Program-made: the position numbers and the translations under genes
Assembly: GCA_017428925.1 (NCBI GenBank)
Contig: JAFRPY010000003.1
Span: 1 to 39,456, forward strand
From: Prevotella sp.
GTDB taxonomy: Bacteria > Bacteroidota > Bacteroidia > Bacteroidales > Bacteroidaceae
Length of the DNA: 39,456 bases
Direction: 5' to 3'
In this document: positions 1 to 8,216 of the stretch, one piece after another
Layout: each line of letters begins with the position of its first letter
Position numbering within the stretch: the stretch's first letter is position 1
The notes under the pieces: model-generated
What the model was told of the DNA's origin: nothing
The model's input: the letters and a program-made list of their open reading frames with translations, nothing else
Database searches by the model: none

Positions 1-876
1 AATCTGAGATGCCTGGTGTCGCCGTCCGCTATGGCAAGCGTGATTGAGGAGAAGTGCAAAAAGGACGAGATGAGCATGGAACTGGTGGTGACCGACGGCA
101 CCAGCGGCTTTGTAGACCGCGTCCCCGTCACGTACTACTCGGCACAGGACGGCATCCTCACGGTGAATGTTTCTCAGCTGACCGACATTAAGGCCGTGGC
201 ACTCCACATCAAGGAGAACAAGACAGGCGCCACCGACATCATGACTGAGTTTATCCCTGTCGGCGAGGAATCCCAGCAAAGAGGCTATCTGGAATGTCCC
301 GACGACCATCATCCGCACATGATTGACCTCGGACTGCCCAGCGGAACGCTCTGGTCGTGCTGTAACGTGGGGGCAAGTGCACCGTATCAAGACGGCGGCT
401 ATTATGCCTGGGGAGAGACGTGGACAAAAGACACCTATAATTGGGGTTCTTATAATTATGGAAGTTCATTTGATGATAAAGTGTATATCGGAAAAATCAT
501 TGCAGGTACCCAATATGATGCAGCAACGACAAAATGGGGCAGCGAGTGGCGAATGCCAACTGCCGTACAACTAGATGAACTGTTACACAACTGTGATAAA
601 ACCTGGACGTTCTACTTGGATTATCGTGGTGGCTTAACGTTAACAGGAACAAACGGCGGACATATTTTCCTGCCAGCATCCGGAGTTTATTTTGATTCTA
701 CAAATAATTCTTGGAATTATGGCTACTACTGGTCCTCAACGATTGGTTATAAAGAGAGTTATGCCACAATCCTCATGTTCAGCCAGCAAACTCAATATGT
801 AGCCAACTCGGCAGATATGGGATGGCGCTGCAACGGTCTACCCATCCGCCCTGTGGCCAGTCCTAATAACAATTAG
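1..876 (+). CDS. FISUMP-type secreted/surface protein, 3' part (5' end outside window)
   Basis: The frame is open from the first base, so the gene begins upstream; the first possible internal start (GTG at 16) is probably not the real one. The C-terminal ~190 residues match the pattern of the Fibrobacter succinogenes major paralogous (FISUMP) domain: a DLGLPSGTLW opening, an NVGA..P segment, YYAWGET, then WRMPT, WSST and a closing GWRCNGLPIRPV. Such domains are found in secreted Bacteroidetes proteins of unknown role. The preceding ~95 residues look like a separate beta-rich module. The first ~420 bases are GC-richer than the rest, suggesting a mosaic gene. A good hairpin terminator follows, so this is the last gene of its unit. 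The domain call is fairly secure; the function is unknown. Confidence 0.75.
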   Translation, partial: NLRCLVSPSAMASVIEEKCKKDEMSMELVVTDGTSGFVDRVPVTYYSAQDGILTVNVSQLTDIKAVALHIKENKTGATDIMTEFIPVGEESQQRGYLECPDDHHPHMIDLGLPSGTLWSCCNVGASAPYQDGGYYAWGETWTKDTYNWGSYNYGSSFDDKVYIGKIIAGTQYDAATTKWGSEWRMPTAVQLDELLHNCDKTWTFYLDYRGGLTLTGTNGGHIFLPASGVYFDSTNNSWNYGYYWSSTIGYKESYATILMFSQQTQYVANSADMGWRCNGLPIRPVASPNNN

Positions 877-898
877 AAAATCTTCTGTTACTTATAGA

Positions 899-939
899 GT
901 CGCTGTGGCAGCATTCAGTTGCCGCAGCGACTTGTTTTT
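899..939 (+). terminator. Rho-independent terminator after the FISUMP gene
   Basis: Twelve-base arms (899-910 and 920-931, one G-T pair) enclose a 9-base loop and are followed at once by TTGTTTTT. It separates the FISUMP gene from the promoter of the prolyl oligopeptidase gene. Confidence 0.8.
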
Positions 940-974
940 CGGTAGAAAAATAATGTTAAAACAACAACGCACTT

Positions 975-1006
975 TTTGCTTAATAATAAGAATATCATTA
1001 TCTTTG
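975..1006 (+). promoter_or_regulatory. Bacteroidetes-type promoter for the prolyl oligopeptidase
   Basis: A TTTG box at 975-978 is followed by 20 bp and then TATCTTTG at 999-1006, an exact match to the TTTG / TAnnTTTG consensus of the Bacteroidetes primary sigma factor. Transcription would start near 1012. This rules out the upstream in-frame start at 905 and supports the ATG at 1055. Confidence 0.75.
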
Positions 1007-1054
1007 TGTAATACATGTTTTTTACCGATACTTTTATATTCAACTTTATTATTT

Positions 1055-3157
1055 ATGAACAAACAAATGCTGATTACGGCCATGGCTTTTGCTACGCTTG
1101 CTGCTCAGGCTCAGATTCGCTACCCGGCTGCCCCTAAGGACAATACGGTGGACGATTATTTTGGCGTGAAGGTGGAAGACCCCTTCCGTCCGTTGGAAAA
1201 CGACACTGCCGCGCTCACTGCCCAATGGGTTGAGGCCGAGAACGAGGTGACCAATGCTTTCCTGCAGAAGATTCCGTTTCGGGACAAACTGCTGAAACGA
1301 CTGAAGGAGGTGGCCAACTATGAAAAGGTGGGCACGCCTTTCAAGAAACACGGGCGGTGGTATATCTACAAGAACAACGGACTGCAGAACCAGAGCGTGC
1401 TCTATACGATGGACCGGATGGACGGCGAGCAGCGCGTGTTCCTTGACCCGAACACGCTGTCGGCGGATGGAACGGTTGCCCTGAAAGGAACCTATTTCTC
1501 CCACGACGGGCGCTATATGGCATACGCCATTTCACGTTCGGGCAGCGACTGGCAGGAGTTTTATGTGATTGATGTGGCAACGGGCAAACTCTTGGATGAC
1601 CATATAGAATGGGCGAAGTTCTCGGGAGCCGCCTGGCAGGGCGATGGTTTCTACTACAGCAGTTATGATGCTCCTGTGGCGGGCAAGGAGTTCTCGAATG
1701 TGAACGAGGTTCAGAAGATTTATTACCACAAGATGGGAACGCCACAGAGTGAGGATGTGCTGTTCTATCAGAATCCAGCGTATCCAAAGCGTTTTTACAG
1801 CGTGAGTGTGAACAAGGAAGAGACGGTGATGTTTCTCTTCGAGAGTGGTGAACGTCAGGGCAACAATCTGTTTGTGAGAGACCTTCGCCAGCCGAATTCG
1901 CAGTTTATCCAGATGACTTCTTCGATGGACTACGAATATTCGCCAGTGGAAGTTATCGGCGACGACATCCTTGTCATGACCAACGAGGGGGCTCCGAAGA
2001 ATCGGCTGATGGTAGCCAGCATAAAGAATCCGGGCATTAAGGACTGGAAGGAACTGGTGGGCGAAAGCGAGGATGTGCTGACCGATGTTTCGGTGATTGC
2101 CGACAAGATGGTGCTTACCTACAGCAAGGATGCTTCCGACCATCCGTTTGTCTATTCGCTCCAGGGCAAGCGTCTCCACGAGGTGAAGCTGCCTTCGGTG
2201 GGCAGTGTAGGGTTCAGCGGCGAGAAGGGAGAACCGGAGTGCTTCTATACCTTCACTTCGTTCACTGTTCCCGGAACCATTTACCAGTATGACTTGGAAC
2301 AGAACAAAAGTGTGCTGTATGCTGCTCCGAAAGTGAACTTCAACCTGAACGGATACGTCAGCGAGCAGGTGTTCTATCCCAGCAAGGACGGTACGCTCAT
2401 TCCGATGTTCCTCACCTATAAGAAAGGGCTGAAGCGCAACGGCAAGAATCCCGTCTATCTGTATGGATACGGTGGTTTTAACATTTCGATGCCTCCCTAT
2501 TTCTCAAGTTCCCGAATTCCATTCCTGGAAGCTGGCGGCATCTATGCCCAGGCCAACTTGCGCGGCGGTTCGGAGTATGGTGAGACTTGGCATCTGGCCG
2601 GCACGAAGATGCAGAAGCAGAATGTGTTCGACGACTTTATCGCTGCTGCAGAATGGCTTATCCGCGAGGGATATTCATCGAAGGAGAAGATGGCTATCGT
2701 GGGCGGTAGTAACGGCGGACTGCTGGTGGGTGCATGTATGACGCAGCGCCCCGACCTTTTCCGTGTCTGCATTCCCCAAGTGGGCGTCATGGATATGCTC
2801 CGTTATCATAAGTTCACCATTGGCTGGAACTGGGCACCCGATTACGGAACGTCGGAAGATTCGCGCGAGATGTTCGAATATCTGCGTGGATATTCCCCCC
2901 TGCACAACCTGAAACCCGGCACTAAATATCCGGCCACACTGGTTACCACGGCCGACCACGACGACCGCGTGGTTCCCGCCCATTCGTTTAAGTTTGCGGC
3001 AACGCTGCAGGAATGTCAGGCCGGAACAGATCCCGTGCTGATACGTATTGACTCAAAAGCTGGCCACGGCGGCGGCAAACCGCTGAGCAAGCAGCTCGAA
3101 GAGCAGGCCGACATCTATGGCTTTATCATGTATCATGTGGGGATGAAGATGAAATAA
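1055..3157 (+). CDS. Secreted prolyl oligopeptidase (S9A)
   Basis: About 700 residues, the usual length for family S9A, which cleaves after proline in short peptides. The start at 1055 gives a clear signal peptide (MNKQMLITAMAFATLAAQAQ), so the enzyme is probably periplasmic; the frame is open back to 905 but that lies upstream of the promoter. After the signal come the family N-terminus (YPAAPKDNTVDDYFGVKVEDPFR), a beta-propeller and a C-terminal alpha/beta hydrolase domain. The catalytic serine is in GGSNGG (Ser552), the aspartate in ADHDDRVVP (about 634-637) and the histidine in KAGHGGG (His671). The complete triad and full length point to an active prolyl endopeptidase. Confidence 0.93.
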   Translation: MNKQMLITAMAFATLAAQAQIRYPAAPKDNTVDDYFGVKVEDPFRPLENDTAALTAQWVEAENEVTNAFLQKIPFRDKLLKRLKEVANYEKVGTPFKKHGRWYIYKNNGLQNQSVLYTMDRMDGEQRVFLDPNTLSADGTVALKGTYFSHDGRYMAYAISRSGSDWQEFYVIDVATGKLLDDHIEWAKFSGAAWQGDGFYYSSYDAPVAGKEFSNVNEVQKIYYHKMGTPQSEDVLFYQNPAYPKRFYSVSVNKEETVMFLFESGERQGNNLFVRDLRQPNSQFIQMTSSMDYEYSPVEVIGDDILVMTNEGAPKNRLMVASIKNPGIKDWKELVGESEDVLTDVSVIADKMVLTYSKDASDHPFVYSLQGKRLHEVKLPSVGSVGFSGEKGEPECFYTFTSFTVPGTIYQYDLEQNKSVLYAAPKVNFNLNGYVSEQVFYPSKDGTLIPMFLTYKKGLKRNGKNPVYLYGYGGFNISMPPYFSSSRIPFLEAGGIYAQANLRGGSEYGETWHLAGTKMQKQNVFDDFIAAAEWLIREGYSSKEKMAIVGGSNGGLLVGACMTQRPDLFRVCIPQVGVMDMLRYHKFTIGWNWAPDYGTSEDSREMFEYLRGYSPLHNLKPGTKYPATLVTTADHDDRVVPAHSFKFAATLQECQAGTDPVLIRIDSKAGHGGGKPLSKQLEEQADIYGFIMYHVGMKMK

Positions 3158-3169
3158 AAACGGGATGGT

Positions 3170-3201
3170 GTTATGGCGTTATGACGTTATGACGTAATGA
3201 C
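3170..3201 (+). repeat. 8-bp tandem repeat, GTTATGRC family (4 units)
   Basis: Four contiguous 8-mers: GTTATGGC, GTTATGAC, GTTATGAC, GTAATGAC. The last unit contains the ATG at 3197 that would otherwise be taken as the start of the next gene. The same family occurs at 6762-6801, 8182-8213 and 34762-34777, always on this strand. Confidence 0.85.
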
Positions 3202-3223
3202 GAGATTTGGAGGAAGCTTGGAA

Positions 3224-4414
3224 ATGGAATCTTTCATACTTGAGCATCGCCTTGACGACGTGCGGCAGTTGGCCCTGCAGGCCGACCGCTATCCCGACAT
3301 CGACATGCCCATGACTTTGCAGCAGATAGCGGGATGGCAGACAGCTCGCACGAAGTTGCCTGAATGGGCAGCCGTCGACGGTATCCTCTATCCGCCCCGC
3401 CTTTCCATGGAGCAATGCTCGAGCGAGGCCACGGCGAAATATAAAACGACTATACCCGCCCCCTCTTTACGGGAGGGGAGTCTCGTCGACCTGACAGGAG
3501 GCTTCGGCGTGGATTTCTCTTATATGGCTCGTGGTTTTCGGAAAGCGGTTTATGTGGAACAGCAGCCGCATCTCTGTGAAGTGGCACGCCACAACTTCCG
3601 CCTGTTAGGATTAAATCATGCCGAGGTGGTTTGTGGCGATGGCGTTGAATATCTGAAAAACATGCGCCGCCCTGCTTCGCTTATCTACCTAGATCCTGCC
3701 CGCCGCAATGTCAACGGCATGAAGACATACGCCATTGGTGACTGTACGCCCGATGTGGCGGCTTTGAAAGACTTGCTTTTGGAGAAGGCTGAGTTGGTGA
3801 TGGTGAAGCTTTCCCCAATGCTCGACTGGCACAAAGCAATTGATGATTTGGGAGAGGTGAGCCAGATGCATATCGTCAGCGTGGATAACGAATGTAAGGA
3901 ACTGCTGGTGGTGCTGACGAAGAATCCTACAGTTCCCCTGCGCGTGGTTTGCGTAAACATCAAGCACGGCGGCACGGCGGAAACTTTCGAATACTTCCCA
4001 ACGCCATCCGCCAACACCCATCTGCCAACACCCATCACCCAAAGCCTCTATCTCTACGAGCCCAACGCCTCTTTGATGAAAGCGGGATGTTTTGCCGAGC
4101 TTGCGGCCCGATATGGTGTTCAGCCTATAGGAAACAGCAGCCATCTTTTCGTTTCCTCCGAATTCGTCATCGACTTTCCAGGAAGGAAGTTCCATATAGA
4201 TAGCGTCACCTCATTGAACAAAAAAGAACTGAGGCAAGCACTCGGAGGACTGCGAAAGGCAAACATCACCGTCAGGAACTTCCCGATTTCCGTTGCTGAA
4301 CTGCGCAAGCGCCTGAAACTTTCCGACGGCGGCGACACCTACATTTTCGCAACCACGATTGGCGAGAAAGACCATGTGTTGTTCATTACGAAACAATTAT
4401 TCAAAAAACCATAA
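3224..4414 (+). CDS. THUMP-like class I SAM-dependent methyltransferase (PG1098 family)
   Basis: About 396 residues. The SAM-binding motif is VDLTGGFGVDFSYMA, followed by an acidic VEQQ segment and a LDPARR motif in the position of the methyltransferase catalytic loop; the C-terminal part resembles the THUMP-like region of the Porphyromonas PG1098 family. It probably acts on RNA, but the substrate is unknown. I chose ATG 3224 over ATG 3197 because the latter lies inside an 8-bp repeat array, while GGAGGA precedes 3224 and the family N-terminus starts at about FILEHR. Two segments look like intergenic repeats that have entered the reading frame: 3460-3478 and about 4008-4040. The pepD-like gene follows after 5 bases, so the two are probably co-transcribed. 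Confidence 0.82.
   Translation: MESFILEHRLDDVRQLALQADRYPDIDMPMTLQQIAGWQTARTKLPEWAAVDGILYPPRLSMEQCSSEATAKYKTTIPAPSLREGSLVDLTGGFGVDFSYMARGFRKAVYVEQQPHLCEVARHNFRLLGLNHAEVVCGDGVEYLKNMRRPASLIYLDPARRNVNGMKTYAIGDCTPDVAALKDLLLEKAELVMVKLSPMLDWHKAIDDLGEVSQMHIVSVDNECKELLVVLTKNPTVPLRVVCVNIKHGGTAETFEYFPTPSANTHLPTPITQSLYLYEPNASLMKAGCFAELAARYGVQPIGNSSHLFVSSEFVIDFPGRKFHIDSVTSLNKKELRQALGGLRKANITVRNFPISVAELRKRLKLSDGGDTYIFATTIGEKDHVLFITKQLFKKP
3460..3478. repeat. Short palindrome inside the methyltransferase gene
   Basis: CCCCTC (3460-3465) and GAGGGG (3473-3478) flank the loop TTTACGG. It resembles the C/G-rich palindromes common between genes in Bacteroidales. Here it encodes part of IPAPSLRE, just before the SAM-binding motif, where other family members (from memory) have no such segment. 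Confidence 0.45.
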
Positions 4415-4419
4415 ATGCT

Positions 4420-5823
4420 ATGACAGAATCCGTTTTCCGATTATTCCATGAGTTGAACCAAGTGCCCCGACCTTCGTGGCATGAAGAACGTGTGGCCGAC
4501 TGGCTTTGTCAGTTTGCCGAAAAGCACCAACTGAAATATAAGCGCGATGCTCACAACTGTGTGCTCATCAGTAAACCCGGTACGCCAGGTTCCTCCAACG
4601 CTCCCATCACCGTGCTTCATGCCCACATGGACATGGTCTGCGTGGCCGAAGAGGGCAAAGCCTTCGATCCCCTCAACGATCCTATTGAGGCATATATAGA
4701 AAATGGATGGATGAAAGCGCGTGGCACTTCGCTGGGTGCCGACAACGGCATGGGACTCTGTATGGCGCTTGCCGTGATGGAGAGTACGACACTGGAGCAC
4801 GGTCCGCTTGAACTCTTTGTCACCACCAACGAGGAAGACGGTATGACGGGAGCGGCCAACGTTTCGCCCGACTTCGTAACAGGTCGCAGGATGATTGACC
4901 TCGACTCAGAAGACTACGACACCATTACCACCGGTGCTGCCGGTGCATATCTGCAGAACCATTCGTTGCCCTTACAGCGCATCCAAGCCTCCGAGGCAAT
5001 GGATTATTATAAAGTGAGCATTGTCAGCGGCCCGGGCGGTCATTCGGGAGTCGATATCAACAAAGGGCGAAAAAGTGCCGTGAAGGAAATCTGTCTATTG
5101 CTGGAACAGATGCTGGCAGACGACCCGTCGATGGCAGTAGCCAGTATCACGGCAGGCGAGGCAAATGCTTCCATCCCCTCGCGCGCCTCTGCCGTTATCG
5201 GAGTTCGTCACTCCGAAAATCCTTCTCCTATTCTGGGCAAAAGGTCATACCCACAAGAACCTAAGTTTCAAGCTTTGACAGAGAACCCCGAAACCATCAT
5301 CCTTCCTTCGTCGGTGAAAGCCCTGTTGAACGCCGTCGGTGCCATTCCTTATGGCGTCATCAAGATGAGCGAGCGAATGGAAGGAACGGTGGAGACCTCC
5401 AACAATATTGGTGTCATCCGTACCGAAAGTGACCATTTCCATGTGACCACCCATACCCGGTCGTTTATTGATGAGACCATGATACAGACTGGTCGTGCCA
5501 TTGCCGGCATCATCAGCGAAAACGGCGGAAGTTCCGAGGTGGTGATGTCAACACCTGCCTGGCAGGAACCCACCGACAGTCCTTTCATGCAACTGGTGGA
5601 GCAGACCTTCGTGGATGTGCTCGGATTCAGGCCGCGCAAAGTGGAGATGCACTTCGTGATGGAAATGGGTTACTTCGTTGAGCGTTTCCCCGGCATACAG
5701 ATAATCCCAATCGGCCCACGCATTCTGGAACCCCATTCCACCAGCGAGCGCATAGAAATCTCCACCATAGAGAATATCTGGAAGGTGCTTGTGGAATTGC
5801 TTAGCCGTCTGGCTGCCGAATAA
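4420..5823 (+). CDS. pepD: Aminoacyl-histidine dipeptidase (PepD, peptidase M20C)
   Basis: 467 residues, near the family length of about 485. This zinc metallopeptidase hydrolyses Xaa-His and other dipeptides in the cytoplasm; no signal peptide is visible. Motifs in order: HAHMDMV (first metal histidine and aspartate), GADNGMG, TTNEEDGMTGA (catalytic and metal-binding glutamates), DLDSED, then GGHSGVDI in the lid domain. The C-terminal MHFVMEMGYF lines up with the conserved HAGLECG region, and PHSTSERIEI is the usual PHSPDE segment. It lies 5 bases after the methyltransferase and 22 bases before the EamA gene, so a co-transcribed run is likely. Confidence 0.92.
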   Translation: MTESVFRLFHELNQVPRPSWHEERVADWLCQFAEKHQLKYKRDAHNCVLISKPGTPGSSNAPITVLHAHMDMVCVAEEGKAFDPLNDPIEAYIENGWMKARGTSLGADNGMGLCMALAVMESTTLEHGPLELFVTTNEEDGMTGAANVSPDFVTGRRMIDLDSEDYDTITTGAAGAYLQNHSLPLQRIQASEAMDYYKVSIVSGPGGHSGVDINKGRKSAVKEICLLLEQMLADDPSMAVASITAGEANASIPSRASAVIGVRHSENPSPILGKRSYPQEPKFQALTENPETIILPSSVKALLNAVGAIPYGVIKMSERMEGTVETSNNIGVIRTESDHFHVTTHTRSFIDETMIQTGRAIAGIISENGGSSEVVMSTPAWQEPTDSPFMQLVEQTFVDVLGFRPRKVEMHFVMEMGYFVERFPGIQIIPIGPRILEPHSTSERIEISTIENIWKVLVELLSRLAAE

Positions 5824-5845
5824 TCGTCTTTTCATTCCGCGAAGC

Positions 5846-6742
5846 ATGAAAAATCTGGGATACCATTTGCTGGCCATTGTGACCATTGCCATCTGGGGTG
5901 TGACGTTCGTCAACACCAAGGTGCTGTTGCAGCACGGATTGTTGCCGATGGAAATTTTCCTGCTCCGTTTCATCGTGGCCTATCTCTGTATTTGGACCAT
6001 CTCGCCCCGACGTTTCTTGAGCGATTCCTGGAAAGACGAATGTTTGTTCCTAATTTTGGGACTGGTGGGCGGTACATTGTATTTCGTTACCGAGAATACC
6101 GCCATCGGACTCTCCTATGTTAACAACGTGTCGTTCATCGTTTGTACGGCTCCGCTGATAACTACACTTTTGGCCTCATCGCCCATTCTTTCGCTCTTTG
6201 GCGTGAAACCCATACCCGTTCCTTTACTTGGATGGGTGGGCAGCCTGATAGCTTTGTTGGGAGTGGGGATGGTCATCTACAACGGTCATTTTGTGCTGAA
6301 GCTGAATCCTCTGGGCGATTTCCTCGCTCTCATGGCAGCCTTCTGCTGGGCAGTCTATAGTCTGGTCATCAAGAAGGTGTCACGCCGCTATAGTGCCACG
6401 TTTATCACGCGGAAAGTGTTCTTCTATGGCATCGTGACCGTCCTGCCCATGTTCTTTATCAACCCATGGCGGTATCCCGTGGAAAAAATGTTTCAGCCGG
6501 CAGTCTGGATGAACCTGGTGTTTCTCTCGGTGGTGGCATCGTTTCTTTGTTTTCTGTGGTGGAGCGTGGCCGTGAAAAAGATTGGCGCCCTGCGCACCAG
6601 CAACTATGTCTATCTGAATCCCATTACCACGGTGATTGCCTCGGCCCTGTTTCTTCAGGAGCCGATGACGACAATGGCCTACGCCGGCAGTTTGCTTATT
6701 CTGCTGGGGGTGTTTCTGGCTAATCGGAAACCGATGGAATGA
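5846..6742 (+). CDS. EamA-family (DMT superfamily) transporter
   Basis: 298 residues from ATG 5846; the frame is open back to 5789 but that would overlap pepD. The protein is almost entirely hydrophobic, with about ten membrane helices in two EamA repeats (opening at IAIWGVTFVNTK, and again at FCWAVYSLVIKKV). DMT exporters of this type move amino acids, nucleosides or other metabolites across the inner membrane; the sequence does not show the substrate. An 8-bp repeat array separates it from the convergent ybeY gene. Confidence 0.85.
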   Translation: MKNLGYHLLAIVTIAIWGVTFVNTKVLLQHGLLPMEIFLLRFIVAYLCIWTISPRRFLSDSWKDECLFLILGLVGGTLYFVTENTAIGLSYVNNVSFIVCTAPLITTLLASSPILSLFGVKPIPVPLLGWVGSLIALLGVGMVIYNGHFVLKLNPLGDFLALMAAFCWAVYSLVIKKVSRRYSATFITRKVFFYGIVTVLPMFFINPWRYPVEKMFQPAVWMNLVFLSVVASFLCFLWWSVAVKKIGALRTSNYVYLNPITTVIASALFLQEPMTTMAYAGSLLILLGVFLANRKPME

Positions 6743-6761
6743 TGATGTTGCGAATTTTTTC

Positions 6762-6801
6762 GATATGACGTTATGACGACATGACGTTATGACGTTATAA
6801 C
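6762..6801 (+). repeat. 8-bp tandem repeat, GTTATGRC family (5 units)
   Basis: Five 8-mers (GATATGAC, GTTATGAC, GACATGAC, GTTATGAC, GTTATAAC) lie between the 3' ends of the EamA gene and ybeY. The last unit supplies the ybeY stop codon (6795-6797) and last leucine codon, so the array defines the end of that gene. Confidence 0.85.
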
Positions 6802-7214
6802 GAAATTCTCATTGATAATGCCTTGTTTTCGGCGGCTTCCATGATTTCACGCTCTCCGGGACCTTTGTCGTTGATGCCGCAAAGGTGGAGCACGCCGTGG
6901 ATGATGACACGGTGCAGTTCTTCGTCGTAGTCTTTATGGAAAAGTTCGGCATTCGAGCGAATCGTGTCGAGCGAGATGACGAGGTCGCCGTTCAGCGTGT
7001 CGCCCTCGTTATAGTCGAAGGTAATAATGTCGGTGTAATAGTCGTGGCCGAGGTATTCGTTGTTCACTTCGAGAATCTTCTCATCGTCGCAAAACAGGTA
7101 GCCTATTTCGCCCACCTTCTTGCCGTACGATGCTGCCACAGCCTTAATCCATGCCGTGGTCTCCCTTTTCCTGATCTTCGGAAGCTTTACGTTTTCTGAC
7201 TGATAGGTTATCAT
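6795..7214 (-). CDS. ybeY: Endoribonuclease YbeY (rRNA maturation factor)
   Basis: 139 residues, normal length. YbeY is a zinc-dependent single-strand RNase needed for 16S rRNA 3'-end maturation and ribosome quality control. The zinc motif is present as VIIHGVLHLCGIND, where the third histidine of the classical HGxLHLxGYDH motif is Asp, as in other Bacteroidetes members I recall. The DYYTDIITFDY segment is also typical. It is the last gene of a minus-strand run ruvB - DUF4252-like - coaD - ybeY. Its last codons lie in an 8-bp repeat array. Confidence 0.93.
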   Translation of the reverse strand: MITYQSENVKLPKIRKRETTAWIKAVAASYGKKVGEIGYLFCDDEKILEVNNEYLGHDYYTDIITFDYNEGDTLNGDLVISLDTIRSNAELFHKDYDEELHRVIIHGVLHLCGINDKGPGEREIMEAAENKALSMRISL

Positions 7215-7256
7215 GGGTGTTAGGTGATGGGTGTTAGGTGTTGGATGATGGGGCTT
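7213..7256. repeat. Short tandem repeat (GGGTGTTAGGTGAT type) between coaD and ybeY
   Basis: About 3.5 units of a 12- to 14-bp G/T-rich motif fill the space between coaD and ybeY and run into the coaD 3' end. A 13-base core, AACACCCATCACC on the minus strand (7223-7235), recurs exactly on the plus strand at 4027-4039 inside the methyltransferase gene. Confidence 0.7.
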
Positions 7257-7692
7257 TGGGCAGGAATGCGCTGATGTCTTTGCCGAAGTGACGCAGTTCG
7301 CGCACCATCGACGAACTGATATGTGCCTGTTCGGGCGAGGCGAAGAAGCAGACGGTCTCCACGCCGCTCAGTCGGCGGTTGATTTCGGCCATTTCCTGCT
7401 CATATTCGAAGTCTTTCATCGAGCGTATGCCCTTGATGATGAAGTCGGCCCCGACGCGCTTGCAGAAGTCAACGGTCAGGTCGTTGTAGGCCACTATCTC
7501 CACCCGCGGTTCGTCCTTATAGTAGCTGCAGATTTTCCGGCACCGTTCTTCGGTGGGTTCCATATACTGCTTATGTTCATTATAACCCACGCCGATGACG
7601 ATGCGGTCGAAAAGCGGCAGGGCGCGCCTGACGATGTCGTCGTGCCCTGTCGTAAAGGGGTCGAAACTACCAGTAAAGGCTGCTATGCGCAT
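7234..7692 (-). CDS. coaD: Phosphopantetheine adenylyltransferase
   Basis: 152 residues. CoaD transfers AMP from ATP to 4'-phosphopantetheine, the penultimate step of coenzyme A synthesis. The nucleotidyltransferase signature is at the start (FTGSFDPFTTGH, with TTGH as the T/HxGH motif), and the second ATP-binding motif is ISSSMVREL near the C-terminus. KGIRSMKDFEYE is also diagnostic. The family normally ends near FLPK; here it is extended by about eight residues (APSSNT) encoded by an intergenic repeat that also supplies the stop codon. Spacing of about 20 bp to both neighbours supports an operon. Confidence 0.95.
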   Translation of the reverse strand: MRIAAFTGSFDPFTTGHDDIVRRALPLFDRIVIGVGYNEHKQYMEPTEERCRKICSYYKDEPRVEIVAYNDLTVDFCKRVGADFIIKGIRSMKDFEYEQEMAEINRRLSGVETVCFFASPEQAHISSSMVRELRHFGKDISAFLPKAPSSNT

Positions 7693-7713
7693 CTTTCTTG
7701 TCCTTTAGTTTTG

Positions 7714-8160
7714 CTATTTTACCAGCGACCCTATCTGTGCAGGATCAATCTTTCCCTTGATGAGGGTGATGATATTGTTCCCCTCCGCTTTTGCAAGCAC
7801 AACGATTTCTGTGATGATGTCGCCTTCTGATTTAGCATATACCTTGGCTTTCACTTCTTCCTTCTGGGCGTCAAGCATGCCATAGCCATTGTCTTTCAGT
7901 GCTTCCAGTTTGGTGCCGATTTCAGCAGCCAGTTCATCTGAGTTGATCATACCTATGGTGATACTGTCCACATTCTTCAGGGCTTCTTTCTCAGCATCTG
8001 TCTTGGCGGCAGCCGAGGCCATGTTGATCATCATCTTGTTCATCTCCATGATGCCCAGGCCAGGGTTGTTTTTATAACTGTCGATAATCTCCTGTGCACT
8101 TTGTGCAAACCCGCCGATACTCATGAGCATCAGGGCGAGCATGATAAACACTTTTTTCAT
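7714..8160 (-). CDS. Secreted DUF4252-like protein
   Basis: 148 residues with a standard signal peptide ending at GGFAQ. The mature part is small and charged and ends with IITEIVVLAKAEGNNIITLIKGKIDPAQIGSL, which resembles the closing strand pattern of DUF4252 proteins of Bacteroidetes. No catalytic motif is visible and the role is unknown. It lies between ruvB and coaD in the same direction, 21 bp from coaD, so it is probably co-transcribed with housekeeping genes. Confidence 0.65.
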   Translation of the reverse strand: MKKVFIMLALMLMSIGGFAQSAQEIIDSYKNNPGLGIMEMNKMMINMASAAAKTDAEKEALKNVDSITIGMINSDELAAEIGTKLEALKDNGYGMLDAQKEEVKAKVYAKSEGDIITEIVVLAKAEGNNIITLIKGKIDPAQIGSLVK

Positions 8161-8181
8161 TTTTATTATTTTATTTTTTTC

Positions 8182-8213
8182 GTTATGGCGTTATGGCGTT
8201 ATGGCGTTATGGC
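8182..8213 (+). repeat. 8-bp tandem repeat, GTTATGGC (4 perfect units)
   Basis: Four identical GTTATGGC units lie between the 3' end of ruvB (8217) and the start of the DUF4252-like gene (8160). This is the most regular array of the family. Confidence 0.9.
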
Positions 8214-8216
8214 GAG

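Noticed and set aside
905-1054. N-terminal extension of the prolyl oligopeptidase from 905
   Set aside because: It contains a terminator and a consensus promoter; the signal peptide starts at 1055.
5215-5300. Possible repeat insertion in pepD (ENPSPILGKRSYPQEP)
   Set aside because: The segment looks unusual, but I found no matching repeat elsewhere in the window and the region is variable in the family.
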